NCBI RefSeq assembly: GCF_018294505.1
Contig: NC_057797.1
Location: 119,789,116-119,853,115, forward strand
Source: Triticum aestivum
Taxonomy: Eukaryota > Streptophyta > Magnoliopsida > Poales > Poaceae
Reading direction: 5' to 3'
Length of the DNA stretch: 64,000 bases
Both the position numbers and the translations under genes were made by a program. The notes beneath the pieces were generated by a model that made no database searches, was not told the origin of the DNA, and was given only the letters and a program-made list of their open reading frames with translations. This document shows, piece by piece, positions 23,690 through 36,160 of the stretch. Position 1 is the first letter of the stretch. Every line of letters begins with the position of its first letter.

Positions 23690-23960
23690 ACAGAGGAGGT
23701 TTGCGTGATACGGGAGTCAAAACCTTCGGGAGAATATATAATGAATTTTTACCGACCAAAATGTGTAACGTGCAAGAAAACGGAGTCCGGAAGGCACACG
23801 AGGTGCTCACGGGGTAGGGGGGCGCGCCCAGGGGGGTAGGGCGCGCCCACCACCCTCATGGGGCCCTTGTGTCCTTCCCGGACTGCTACTATTTTTTCTA
23901 TTTTTCTAAATATTCCAAAACGGAGAAATATTGCCTTAAAAATTGTTTTGGAGTCGGTTT
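23690..23960 (-). promoter_or_regulatory. LTR-like module upstream of the post-pol ORF of E
   Basis: On the minus strand: AATATTT..TTTTGGAATATTTAGAAAAAT, then a GC-rich block with GGGCGCGCCC repeats (about 23866-23799), then a TATA-like TTATATATTCTCCCGAAGG (about 23740), and the ORF start 90-100 nt further on. The same order is seen in the LTR of A (6019-6166) and before the Athila ORF of A (13895-14055). An internal LTR-derived promoter is inferred. Confidence 0.5.
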
Positions 23961-23978
23961 ACTTACTGTACCACATAC

Positions 23979-26900
23979 CTATTCCTTTTCGGAGTCTGAA
24001 ACGTTCCGGAAAGTGTCCCTTATGTATTCCTCCGGGGTTACGGTTTCAATAATATTGGTTTCAACATTTATGGGATTACCTGAGATATAATGTTTGATTC
24101 TTTGACCGTTTACCACCTTCGGATTTGTGCCCTCGAAGTTGTTGATTTTTATGGCACCAGAACGATAGACCTCTTTGATAACATAGGGGCCTTCCCATTT
24201 AGAGAGAAGTTTTCCTGCAAAAAATCTTAAATGAGAGTTGTATAGCAATACATAATCACCTACATTAAACTCACGCTTTTGTATCCTTTTGTCATGCCAT
24301 CTTTTAACTTTTTCTTTAAAAAACTTGGCATTCTCATAAGCTTGGGTTCTCCATTCATCAAGTGAGCTAATATCAAATAACCTCTTCTCACCGGCAAGTT
24401 TAAAATCATAGTTAAGCTCTTTAATAGCCCAATATGCCTTATGTTCTAGTTCGAGAGGTAAGTGACATGTTTTTCCATAAACCATTTTATACGGAGACAT
24501 ATCCATAGGATTTTTGTATGCAGTTCTATAAGCCCATAATGCATCATCAAGTTTCTTAGACCAATTCTTTCTAGACCTATTAACAGTCTTTTGCAAAATT
24601 AATTTGAGCTCTCTATTGCTCAACTCTACTTGACCACTAGACTGTGGGTGATAAGGAGATGCAATTCTATGATTAACATCATATTTAGCAAGCATTTTAC
24701 GGAAAGCACCATGAATAAAGTGTGAACCACCATCAATCATTAAATATCTAGGGACTCCAAACCTCGGGAAAATAACTTATTTAAGCATTTTAATAGAAGT
24801 GTTATGATCATCACTACTAGTTGGAATAGCTTCTACCCACTTAGTAACGTAATCAACAGCAACTAGAATATGTGTGTATCCATTAGAGGCAGGAAAAGGT
24901 CCCATATAATCAAAGCCCCAAACATCAAACGGTTCAATAACAAGTGAATAATTCATAGGCATTTCTTGATGTCTACTAATATTACCAATTCTTTGACATT
25001 CATCACAAGACAAGACAAACTTACGGGCATCCTTGAAGAGAGTAGGCCAATAGAAACCAGATTCCAATACCTTATGTGCAGTTCTATCTCCAGCGTGGTG
25101 TCCTCCATAAGACTCGGAGTGACACTTGTGTAGGATCTGTTCCTATTCATGCTCAGGTACACAACGTCTAATAACACCATCTAATCCTGCTTTATAAAAA
25201 TGTGGGTCATCCCAAAAGTAATGTCTTAAATCATAGAAGAACTTTTTCTTTTGTTGGTATGTGAAGCTAGGTGGTATAAATTTAGCAACAATATAATTAG
25301 CATAATCAGCATACCATGGAGTACTACGAGAAGTAATTATAACATTTAATTGTTCATCAGGAAAGCTATCATTAATAGGTAGTGGGTCATCAAGAATATT
25401 TTCTAACCTAGACAGGTTGTCTGCAACGGGGTTCTCAGCTCCCTTTCTATCAACAATATGCAAATCAAATTCTTGTAGCAAGAGAACCCATCTAATAAGT
25501 CTAGGTATATCATCTTTCTTTTCCATAAGATATTTAATAGCAGCATGATCAGTTTGAATAGTTACTTTAGAATCAACAATATAAGATCTGAACTTATCAC
25601 AAGCAAATACAACTGCTAAGAGTTCTTTTTCAGTAGTAGCATAATTTCTTTGAGCATTGTCTAGAGTCTTACTAGCATAATGAATAACATTTAATTTCTT
25701 ATCAACTCTTTGCCCTAGAACAGCACCTACAACATAATCACTAGCATCACACATAATTTCAAAGGGCAGGTTCCAATCAGGTGGCTGAACAACAGGTGCA
25801 GAGACTAATGCTTTCTTAAGTATTTCAAATGCTTCTACACAATCATCATCAAAGACAAATGATATATCTTTTTGCAATAAATTAGTCAGAAGCCGAGAAA
25901 TTTTTGAGAAGTCCTTAATGAACCTCCTATAAAATCCAGCGTGACCAAGGAAACTTCTTATACCTTTGATGTCCTTGGGACATGGCATCTTTTAAATAGC
26001 ATCAACCTTGGCTTTATCAACTTCAATACCTCTTTCAGAAACTTTGTGCCCCAAGACAATACCTTCATTAACCATAAAGTGGCACTTTTCCCAATTCAAG
26101 ACAAGATTAGTTTCTTCACATCTCTGCAAAACTCGATCAAGATTGCTCAAGCAATCATCAAAAGAGGAACCATAGACGGAAAAGTCGTCCATGAAAACCT
26201 CACAAATCTTTTCACAAAAGTCAGAGAATATAGCCATCATGCATCTTTGAAAGGTAGCAGGTGCATTACATAAACCAAAAGGCATACGTCTATAAGCAAA
26301 AGTACCAAAAGGGCATGTAAAAGTAGTCTTTGATTGATCTCTAGCCGACACAGGTATTTGAGAGAAACCAGAATAACCATCTAGAAAGCAATAGTGTGTA
26401 TGTTTGCATAATCTTTCTAGCATTTGATCAATAAAAGGTAAAGGGTAATGATCTTTCTTAGTAGCTTTATTTAATTTGCGGAAATCAATTACCATCCTAT
26501 AACATGTGATAATTCTTTGTGGAATCAATTCATCTTTATCATTAGGAACAACAGTAATACCTCCCTTCTTAGGGACACAATGGACAGGACTTACCCACTC
26601 ACTATCAGCAACGGGATAGATTATACCTGCCTCCAGAAGCTTTAGTATTTCTTTTCTTACCACTTCTTTCATTTTAGGATTCAGACGGTGTTGAGGATCA
26701 TGAACTGGTTTGGCATCTGCTTCCAAATTTATTTTATGCTGACATAGAGTGGGACTAATGCCCTTAAGATCATCAAGAGTATATCCAATAGCAGCACAGT
26801 GCTTCTTCAGAGTTTTCAATAATCTTTCTTCTTCATGCTCTGAAAGGTTAGCACTAATAATAACAGGATATATCTTCTTTTCATCAAGGTAAGCATATTT

Positions 26901-28126
26901 AAGATTATCAGGCAAAGGTTTAAGCTCAAACACGGGATCACCCTTGGGTGGAGGGGGATCTCCTAAAATTTCAACAGGAAAATTGTGATGCAGAATAGGT
27001 TCCTGTTTAAAGAATACTTCATATATTTCCCTTCTTTCATTCATGAACATATCATTTTCATGGTCTAGCAAATAGTGTTCTAAAGGATCACTAGGAGGTA
27101 CGGCAATAGAAGCAAGACCAATAATTTCATCCTTACTAGGTAATTCTTCCTCACGATGTTGTTTACTAAATTTAGAGAAATTAAACTCATGAACCATATC
27201 ATCCAAGCCAACAGTAACAATATTCTTAGTGCAGTCTATGGTAGCATTGACAGTATTTAAGAAGGGTTTACCAAATATAATTGGACAAAAGCTATCTTGC
27301 GGAGAAGTAAGAACAAGAAAATCAGCAGGATATTTAGTTTTCCCACACAAGACTTCAACATCTCTAACAATTCCAATTGGTGCAATAGTATCTCTATTAG
27401 CAAGTCTAATAGTAACATCAATATCTTCTAACTCAACAGGTGCAATTTCATTCTTAATTTCTTTGTATAAGTCATGAGGTATAACACTAGCACTAGCACC
27501 CATATCACATAAGCCATGATAACAATGATCTCCTATTTTAACAGAAATAACAGGCACGCCTACCACAAGTCTATGTTTATCCTTATCACAAGGTTTAGCA
27601 ATCCTAGCAGTTTCACGTTCGAACTGAATAACATGCCCATCAATATTATCAGACAAGAGATCTTTAACAATAGCAATGTTAGGTTCTACTTTAAATTGCT
27701 CAGGATGTGTATAAGTTCTAATATTACTTTTATGAACAACAATTGAAGCTTTAGCATGATCCTTTATTCTAACAGGGAAAGGTGGTTTCTCAATATAAGA
27801 AGTAGGAACAATAGGATCATTATAAGTGACAGTATTTTCTTCAACTTTAATAGGTGCAGCTACTTTTACTTCTATGAGAGGATGATATTTAAACCACTTC
27901 TCCTTAGGGAGATCAACATAAGTAGCAAAAGATTCACAGAAAGAAGCTACTATCTCAGAGTCAAGTCCATATTTAGTGCTAAACTTACGGAAAGTATCGG
28001 TGTCCATAAAAGATTTAACACAATCAAACTTAGGTGTCATACCTGACTCCTTACCTTCGTCGAGGTCCCAATCTTTAGAGTTGCGTTTAATTCTATCCAA
28101 TAAATTCCATTTGAATTCAATAGTCT
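23979..28126 (-). pseudogene. Gag C-terminus, protease, RT, RNase H and integrase of retroelement E
   Basis: Continues in frame from gag across the B insertion. Domains on the minus strand: retropepsin with LCDMGASASVIP (about 27510); RT with RMPFGLCNAPATFQRC and FMDDFSVYG (about 26190); RNase H with [14 protein letters not shown] (about 25750); integrase with an HHCC zinc finger (HKCHS...CDECQ, about 25130-25000), the first catalytic Asp in FDYMGPF, then MIDGGSHF and PYHPQSSGQVELSNRE. It ends NVSDSEKE at 23979. In-frame stops lie at 25991-25989, 25142-25140 and 24779-24777. The RT type is that of the Athila lineage. The protein cannot be made whole, but the copy is fairly young by content. 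Confidence 0.9.
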
Positions 28127-28648
28127 TGTTGGGGATATAACTATTTGTGTAAGCCGCCCAGGAGGGGCCGGGTTACGCAAAGAGAAGCTCATCAGAAGCC
28201 CAAGACCAAGGCATGAAGATGGCGGTTCACTAAAGGGTCTAAAGGCCCACAGGCGACTTGAAGCCCGTAAAGATAAACCGCCATGATGGCATGACTTGTA
28301 CTGTAAGGTAGAAGTAACTAGTCGCCGAGCCGGACACTGTTTATGAGCCGGCCGGGACTCTGTAGGCCGAAGGGCGTCAACCTGTGTATATAAGGGGACG
28401 ACCCGCCAACGGCTTAGGGGAAGAAACAACCGATCGAGAACCGGGCATAGTGTATCTCGCTCCCTGGTCATCGAAACCTCAAGCAATACCAACCTAACTA
28501 GACGTAGGCCTTCCTTCACCGTAAGGGGCTGAACTAGTATAAACCTCTCATGTCCTTTGTCCCAATTAACCCCTTTAAGCTTCCTAGTTGCGATGGCTCC
28601 ACGACTAAGTCCGTGCAAGAGGACATCTGCCGTGACAATTCCATGACA
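28127..28648 (+). repeat. Retroelement B 5' LTR (522 bp)
   Basis: TGTTGGGGATATAAC...CCATGACA. The TATA box TATATAA is at 28387-28393. A primer-site-like TGGCACCCACCGTGGGG begins at 28651. Confidence 0.93.
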
Positions 28649-28736
28649 GTTGGCACCCACCGTGGGGCCAGCGCACGGTGGATTTGAGTTCTTGAAGGGC
28701 AGCTTCGAAGGGCTCAAGGGATACGCAGTTGGCCGG

Positions 28737-31170
28737 ATGACCAAGAGTCGTCGCGACAAGATCTACATCGACGATGAAGGTTGGGGCCCCGACGCCGGCT
28801 CAATTGAGTACGGGTACTGGGTCCCCTTTGGCGGAATTCACGTCTTCATCGGCCGTATTGGTGAGCCGGGCCCTGAGCCGGATAGCTGCACCGACCTCGT
28901 CGAGACGGCTCAGCGTGCGAAACCCGCCCGAGCTCAACCCGTCGTGAAGCGTGCCTTTGTGGGTTGCATCCACGGAGGTGAACTTTCTGAAGGATCTGAA
29001 GGTGATGGTGAGCCGGCCGTCCTCTCTGACGGTGATTCATCCGCCGGCTCAATAGATTTGCTGTATCAAGTTCAAGATGGTGTGCTTGGGGGCTGTTCTG
29101 ATGGCAGCACTATTCCGGACCCCTCAGAGTCGCCAAACTGGGCAGGAGTCTTCATGGCTGGTACTCAGCCCGGCCAAAATTCTACGGCCTCAGCAGCGAT
29201 AATGTCCGGGTTAGGAGCAGCCAGGGCAGGAGGCCCTGTGCGCTCACCGGCTCAGGTGCTGATGGATCTCATGGATAAACTTACGGCCTTGTTAACTACT
29301 ATAGTCGTCCCTGCGAACCAATCTGAGCATGAGGCAGAGGTGGCACAGGTTCGCGATGAGATCGCCCGGGCCAAGGAAACCTTAGCAGTTGAAGATACTA
29401 GATTAGCCACAGAGCGGGCGACTTTGGATGTACGGGCGCAACAACTTCAGGCAGAGGCCTTTCAGCTCACGTTGAGCTTGAACTCATCTAATGAGGTAAT
29501 GAGGAGGAGACATCAGAAAACTCAGTCCCATTTACCTCAGATTTATGATCCTCGGAATCTCTTTGCTACACCTGGGGCCGGCCCAAGTAACCCGCCAGGT
29601 GCAAATCAGTTTATGACATCCGAAGCGGGAGGCCCAGTCCAGCCTCCGGTGACGGCGCCTCTTCACGGCAATATGGCACCGCCCCATTACGTACCAATAC
29701 CACAGGGTCACTTCTCCAACCCCATGGAGAACTTAATCGCAGCATCAGCACGTTTGGCGGCTCTCCCAGTAGATGGTGATGATCCGGCAGCTGTGGAAAC
29801 CCGGAGGATCAGGGAACTTATCCAAACAACTCTGGCTCAGCAAGAGACCTACTCCTACAGCCGGGAGATGATTCACTCAACTCCTCCGCCCTAGTTAGCT
29901 CCGCCTCATCAAAACCGGAGCCCGAGTTACAGTAGACACATGGAGTCAGATGCCTTGTCAAGTAGCGCTCAGCGTCGGAACCAGCCCGGCGGGTATAACC
30001 CGGTTCAGGATCGGATACGTCAGGAGGACGAGCGGGCGGCTCAGCTAGCGGCTCAGCTAGCAGCCCAACAGGACTCACCGGCTTACCGGATGACTTCCGT
30101 TGAGGCGGGTGTTGCTACTAGAACCGGAGGAGTTCCTTGTCTGGTACCGGCTCTACGTAATGTACGTCTGCCCAAGGATTTCAAGGGACCTCGAAAGGTG
30201 CCAAATTGTACGGCCGATTTACAGCCTGGGGCGTGGATTGAAAGTTATGAGATGGCCATGGAGCTGCTAGAGGTTAGTGATGAAGCGATGGCTAAATACT
30301 TCACCATGATGTTGGACGGAACGGCCCGTTCTTGGTTAAAGGGTTTGCCACCCAATTCCATTAGTTCATGGGCGGAGCTAAAGGCCCGTTTCATCCAGAA
30401 CTTCAAGGACACTTGCAAGCAATCTATGTCAATTGTGGACCTGACAAATTGTAAGTAGGAGGAAGGTGAATCTACGACTCATTGGGTGCGCCGGGTCAAA
30501 GATATAATACATTCGTCTGACAAGATGGATGCCGGCTCAGCAGTTCTCATGTTGGAGAAGAATTGCCGCTTTGAGCCTCTGAGACAGAAACTGGGGCGCC
30601 TTAAGCCTGATTGCAATGATATGGGGACGCTAATGGCGGCTCTAGTCAAGTATGCTGATTTTGATAATACCAAAGATCCCGCGTCTGATGAGGAAAAGAC
30701 AGGGAAGGGAAAGAAGAACGGTAATGGAAAGGGTCAGCAGTATAACCCGACGAGTCAAGGAGGCAATAAGCGTAAGGCGGACAGTAACCCGGAATTTGTG
30801 GCCAATGCACAGGGTAACAATCAGAAGCGCAAAGGAAAGCCACCCCCTCGGTTTGGCGGGTCAGGTCCGTCTCTTGAGCAACTACTCAATGAGCCCTGCC
30901 CGAAACACGGCACCCGGGAATGACCAACGACTCATTTATGGAAGGATTGTGCAATCATGAAGGCTTTCAAGAATTCTAATACGTTTGATGGCAATCAAGG
31001 CCCAGGCGGCGGCTCAGGAGCTGGCGGCTTTCATGGCCCGGGCGGCGGTTCAGGATCCGGTTTCTAGGGAAGCCAGGGTGGTTATAATCAACAGCAGTCT
31101 GGTCAAGGAGGTCAGCAGCAGCAGCAGTCGGGTTATCAGAGCCATCCAAAACAGCTAAACAATGGGCAGT
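28737..31170 (+). pseudogene. Gag of retroelement B
   Basis: A likely start is MTKSRRDKIYIDDEGWG at 28737 (upstream in-frame codons run from 28650, so the start is uncertain). An acidic N-terminus, a helix-rich segment (VRDEIARAKETLAVEDTRL) and a Pro/Gly/Gln linker precede the gag core (WIESYEMAMELLEVSDE, TARSWLKGLPPNSISSWAEL) at 30230-30390. A basic region and a CPKHGTRE...HLWKDC zinc-knuckle-like motif (30896-30950) follow, then a Gly/Gln-rich tail with (CAG)n at 31112-31124. Stops: TAG 29892-29894, TAG 30456-30458, TGA 30921-30923 and TAG 31065-31067, all at sites where one C-to-T change explains the stop. Confidence 0.8.
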
Positions 31171-34100
31171 ATCATGTGTTCACCACAAGTTTGTGTAAAC
31201 GTGATCAGAAAGTTCATAGGAGGGCGGTGAATTCTGTTGAGCCGGCAGTCCCTCGTTTCTTGAGGTGGTCGGAACGGCCTATCGTCTGGAGCAGGGAGGA
31301 TCACCCTCCTCGGGTTGATAATCCAGGTCAACTAGCTTTGGTAGTGGCACCGCAGGTTGGTGGTTATAAATTTACTAAGGTGGTCATGGATGGAGGTAGT
31401 AGCATCAACATCCTCTATTACGAGACCTTTCGGCGCATGGGCTTAACTGACAAGAATTTAAAGACTTCGAACACCGTCTTCCATGGAGTGGTGCCTGGTA
31501 AGTCGGCGTATCCTGTGGGTAAGATTGAGCTAGAGGTGGCCTTTGGAGACGAGCATGATTCTAGGGTGGAAAAGTTAACTTTTGAAGTGGTAAAAATCAA
31601 GAGTCCATATCATGCTTTGTTCGGGCGGCCGGCTTATGCCAAGTTCATGGCACGGCCGTGTTATGTTTATTTACAGCTCAAGATGCCGGGTTACAAGGGT
31701 ACCATCACTGTGCATGGAAGCCGAAAGGTGGCCCTGGAATGCGAAGAAGGCGATGCGGCTTATGCCGAGTCTGTCTGTGCAGCAGAGGAACTCAAATTTT
31801 ATCAAGATAATGTTGACCTGGCGGATATGACCTCCCTCAAGAAGCCAACTACGGAGCATGACCTGGCCATGAAGTTTAAATCGGCTGCAGAGACTAAGCT
31901 TGTTGATTTTACTCTGGGAAATTCATCTAAGCAATTCAGCATCAGTGCCAACTTGGATCCTAAATAGGAAAGCGCGCTCATCGAGTTCATCCGTGAGAAC
32001 CGGGACATCTTTGCATGGAAGCCTTCTGACATGCCGGGTGTACCGAGAGGACTTGCTGAGCACACTCTTAATATTGATCCGAAGTATAAGCCGGTCAGGC
32101 AGTTCCTACGGCGATTAAATGAAGAGTGACGAAAAGCTATAGGAGAAGAGGTCGCCCGGCTCTTGGCGGCTGGGTTCATTGTCGAAGTTTTTCACCCGGA
32201 GTGGTTGGCTAACCCGGTGCTCGTGCTCAAGAAAAATGGCACCTGGCGGATGTGTGTGGATTACACGGACTTAAATAAGGCTTGTTCGGCTGATCCTTTC
32301 GCTCTCCCCCATATTGATCAAATCATTGATGCTACGGCGGGTTGTGCGTGTTTGAGCTTTTTGGATGCTTACTCTGGTTATCATCAGATCAAGATGGCAG
32401 TTAAGGACCAGGAGAAGACGGCTTTCATCACTCCGTTTGGAGCCTTTTTCTATGTGTCTATGCCTTTTGGGCTCAAGAGTGCCCAGGCGACTTATCAACG
32501 GTGTGTACAGAATTGTCTCCACAATCAGATTGGGCGCAATGTTCATGCGTATGTGGATGACATAGTGGTGAAATCCAGAGAGGCGGAAACCTTGATATCT
32601 GATCTCACAGAAACCTTCGACAATCTCCGGGTTTACAAAATGATGCTTAACCCGGAGAAGTGTGTATTTGGTGTGCCTGCAGGCAAGCTTTTGGGATTCT
32701 TGGTCTCAAACAGGGGCATCGAGGCTAATCCGGAGAAGATTAAGGCAATCACTTCTTTGGCTAAACCGGCATGTATCAATGATGTCAGTGACTGGCGGGT
32801 CATGTTGCCTCTTTAAGCCGGTTCATAAGTCGGTTAGGTGAGAAGGCCCTACCGCTGTACCAACTGATGAAGAAGGCAGACACCTTTGTTTGGAGTAATG
32901 CTGCTGATGCTGCTTTTGAGGATTTGAAGAGGCAGTTATCTGAGCCGCCAGTTCTTGCAGCTCCCATTGACAAAGAGCCTTTGCTGTTATATGTGGCTGC
33001 TAATTCACGAGCCGTCAGTGTGGCAATTGTGGTAGAGTGCAAGGAGGCTGGTAAGGAACATCCAGTTCAATGGCCGGTTTATTATGTCAGTGAGGTACTC
33101 ATCGAGTCAAAACAGAGATATCCTCATTGGCAGAAACTTGTTTACGGGGTGTTCATGGCAAGCCAGAAGCTGAAGCGATACTTCCAAGGTCACCCTATCA
33201 CTGTGGTAAGTTCTGCCCCCTTGGGAGACATTATTCAAAACAGAGAGGCCACAGGACGAGGCGCCAAGTGGGCCATCGAGCTCGGGCCTCATGGTCTGAA
33301 GTACGTGCCACGCACTGCTATTAAGTCTCAAGCTTTGGTGGATTTCATCAACAACTGGACAGAGCTACAGGCACCTGAGGAGAAGCCCGATAACACTTAT
33401 TGGACTATTCACTTTGATGGGTCTAGACAGTTAGAAGGCTCGGGGGCTAGAGTCGTGTTAACTTCCCCTCGAGGTGACAAATTTTGTTATGTGCTCCGGC
33501 TTATGTTTCCTTGTACTAACAATGCAGCTGAGTACGAGGCCCTACTCCATGGTCTCCGGATGGCCAAAGAGATGAACTTGAGCCGGGTAAGATGCTTGGG
33601 AGACTCATACCTTGTGGCTCAACAGGTGTCAGGCAAGTGGGACTCTAAAGATCCCCTTACGATGGCTTACCATCGTGAAGTCGATGCTGTGGCTGGACAT
33701 TTCAAGGGTTATGTGGTGGAACACATTGATCGAAGGAAGAATGAGGCGTCTGATGCCTTAAGCCGGCTGGGATCTCAGCGTAAGCCGGTGCCGCCTAACA
33801 CTTTCTTGATGTTTTGCATAATCCTTCTGTTAAGTTACCTACAGAGGAAGATCTGGCAATACCAGACCCAGAGGCGCAGCTGGTGGCGGCTCTCCATGTT
33901 ATCCCGGATTGGACAGTGCCTTATTTGGCTTACATGACCTGAGGAGAGTTGCCTGAAGATGAGACCTTGGCAAGACAAATCGTCCGGCGGTCCAAGTCCA
34001 TGACAATTGTCAATGGCGAGTTACATCATTGCAGCGTCACTGGAGCGTTTCAATGTTGCGTGTCACCTACAGAGGGTCAGGAGATCCTTCGTGAGATTCA

Positions 34101-35168
34101 TGAAGGTGATTGTGGTCATCATGCCGGCTCAAAATCTCTTGTGGCCAAAGCTTTCCGTCATGGGTTTTATTGGCTGACGGCTCATGCTGATGCAGAAGAC
34201 CTGGTCAGTAAATGTGACGGATGTCAGAAATTCTCATGACGAGCCCATGTGCCGGCTCAAGAATTGAGGATGATTCCAATTACTTGGCCATTTGCAGTCT
34301 GGGGGCTTGATATGGCTGGGCCTTTCAGAAGGTCTAAGGATAAAAGACGCACCTCTTGGTGGCGGTTGACAAGTTCACAAAGTGGGTGGAGGCGGAGCCA
34401 GTCAGTAAGTGTGATGCATCCACGGCGGTCCAGTTTATGAAAAATGTGATTTTTCGCTTTGGTTTTCCACACAACATCATAACTGATAATGGCACTAACC
34501 TCTCCAAAGGAGCTATGGAAGAGTTCTGTCAACGAGAGCATATCCGGCTTGACGTTTCAGCTGTGGCTCACCCTCAATCCAATGGTCAAGCAGAACGAGC
34601 TAATCAAGAAATCTTGAGGGGTATCAAGCCCCGGCTCTTGGTCCCCTTGCAGCAGACGCCGGGTTGTTGGGTGGAGGAGTTACCTTCTGTACTTTGGAGC
34701 ATCAATACTACACCTAACAGATCTACGAGTTACACGCCTTTCTTTATGGTGTATGGAGCAGAGGCGGTCCTGCCAAGTGACATCCGTCATGATTCACCCC
34801 GTGTGGCGGCTTATGTTGAGGAAGACAACGAAAAAGCTCGGCAAGACGCACTTGACCTGTTGGATGAAGAGCGAGACTTGGCAATAGCCCGCTCAGCTAT
34901 TTACCAGTAAGACCTGCGCCACTACCACAGCCGCCGGGTTAGGTCCAGAACCTTTCAGGAAGGCGACTTAGTGCTCCGACTCATCCAGGATCAATCTGAC
35001 ATGCACAAGCTATCCCCTCCTTGGGAAGGACCCTTTGTGGTCAGCAAGAATCTGAACAACGGATCATATTACCTTATCGACGTTCGGGAGCACAAAGACT
35101 CACGTAAGTCGGAGGAGGAGACCCGTCGGCCGTGGAATATCGCTCATCTTCGGCCTTATTATACTTGA
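31171..35168 (+). pseudogene. Pol of retroelement B: protease, RT, two RNase H domains, integrase
   Basis: Domains in order: retropepsin VVMDGGSSINILY (31384) to YHALFGRPAYAKFM; RT with FLDAYSGYHQIKM, MPFGLKSAQATYQRC and YVDD (32550-32561); a first RNase H region (about 32880-33200); an archaeal-type RNase H with HFDGS, NNAAEYEALLHGL, LGDSYLV and NEASDALSRLG (33410-33775); integrase with HHCC (HEGDCGHHAGS...CDGCQKFS), WGLDMAGPF, IITDNGTN and HPQSNGQAERANQE, and a C-terminal PWEGPFVVSKNL segment ending at 35168. Stops lie at 31965-31967, 32127-32129, 32789-32791 (hidden by a 1-nt deletion), 33940-33942, 34237-34239 and 34908-34910. Frameshifts lie near 32785, 33805 and 34345. Inactive. Confidence 0.9.
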
Positions 35169-35308
35169 GCCATCGGCTCTAATGTGTATATACTTATACT
35201 ATATATATTACATAAAGCAATAAAGCAGGACCTCTGTCCTTTTTTCCACTCCCAAAAAAGGTTTATGTGTTTTCTTTGTCAGGTGGTGGAGATAACCAAG
35301 GAGAAGCG
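35169..35308. other. Pol-to-array spacer of retroelement B
   Basis: Short AT-rich spacer after the pol stop, with TATACTTATACTATATATATT at 35187-35207. No coding content. Confidence 0.5.
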
Positions 35309-35723
35309 GATCATATCTGAATCCGGCTTTCCTTTGGTCCGGCTTATGATCATATCTGAATCTAGCTGTGATCACTTGGGGGCTTCCTGTTCAAACATAG
35401 GTCATATTCGAACCAAAGAGAACATAGCTGTCGACCCACTTGATCGGCATACTGCCAAACCCACTTGGGGGCTTCTTGATCATATTTGAATCATAGCTTA
35501 ACCTCTTTGGGTCTGACGTGGATCGTATTCGAATCAGCGTCATTAAACAACTCTTATGGTCACTTGGGGGCTTCCTATTCAAACATAGGTCGTATTCGAA
35601 CCAAAGAGAACATAGCTGTCGATACCCACTTGATCGGCATCGCCACAGCCACTGGGGGCTAACAGATCGTATCCGAATCTTAGCTCAACCCCTTTGGAAC
35701 GGTTCACTGATCGTATTCGAATC
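35309..35723 (+). repeat. Array of eight GATCGTATTCGAATC motifs within a 188-bp repeat
   Basis: Copies start at 35309, 35348, 35400, 35478, 35521, 35588, 35665 and 35709, with consensus GATCRTATTCGAATC. Two copies end GAACC. Part of the array is a direct repeat with 188-bp period (35373 and 35561, each beginning CACTTGGGGGCTTCCT). The core ATTCGAAT is a palindrome. The array lies between the end of pol and the 3' end of the minus-strand gene. Confidence 0.85.
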
Positions 35724-36160
35724 AGAAACCCTTGAATTTTGTTCATCATATTTTACAAGTATCAACATTGGATATCTTGCGACCCTCTTGAAAATACAAT
35801 GGAATACATTGCAATCCTCCAGGATTAATATTGGTCACATCAGGTTGTTAAGTACCAGGTGAAATTTTATGTGTCAATTTTCAGGAGTTAAACTTACCCT
35901 CGGGGGTTGGCTTATATAAGCCGGAAAAGCAGCCGCAAGCATCACAGGGCAATACAAGACATTTCTGCAAAGGACATAACAGATTCATATAAACTACAAA
36001 GTGCATAGTGACAGCGGCTTATGCAAGTATTAAGGGCCATAAGCATGCGCAAAGGCATAGCAAAACTAGAAGTATTTTCTACTCTGTTACAAGACTCCCC
36101 GAGTCTGAATGATGCGGCATTGTTTTTCTACAATGACATAAGCAGGTGGCGCCTGGCAAT
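35724..36160. other. Non-coding sequence between the array and the antisense gene
   Basis: No ORF or motif of note. It should hold the 3' UTR of the minus-strand gene that ends at 36161. Confidence 0.5.

Noticed and set aside
32271..32546. Minus-strand ORFs across the RT region of B (and similar plus-strand ORFs across pol of E)
   Set aside because: They are shadows of the conserved pol frames on the other strand.
35309..35723. CRISPR-like impression of short repeats with spacers
   Set aside because: Spacing is irregular, the spacers are themselves related by the 188-bp duplication, and this is a plant retroelement with no Cas genes.
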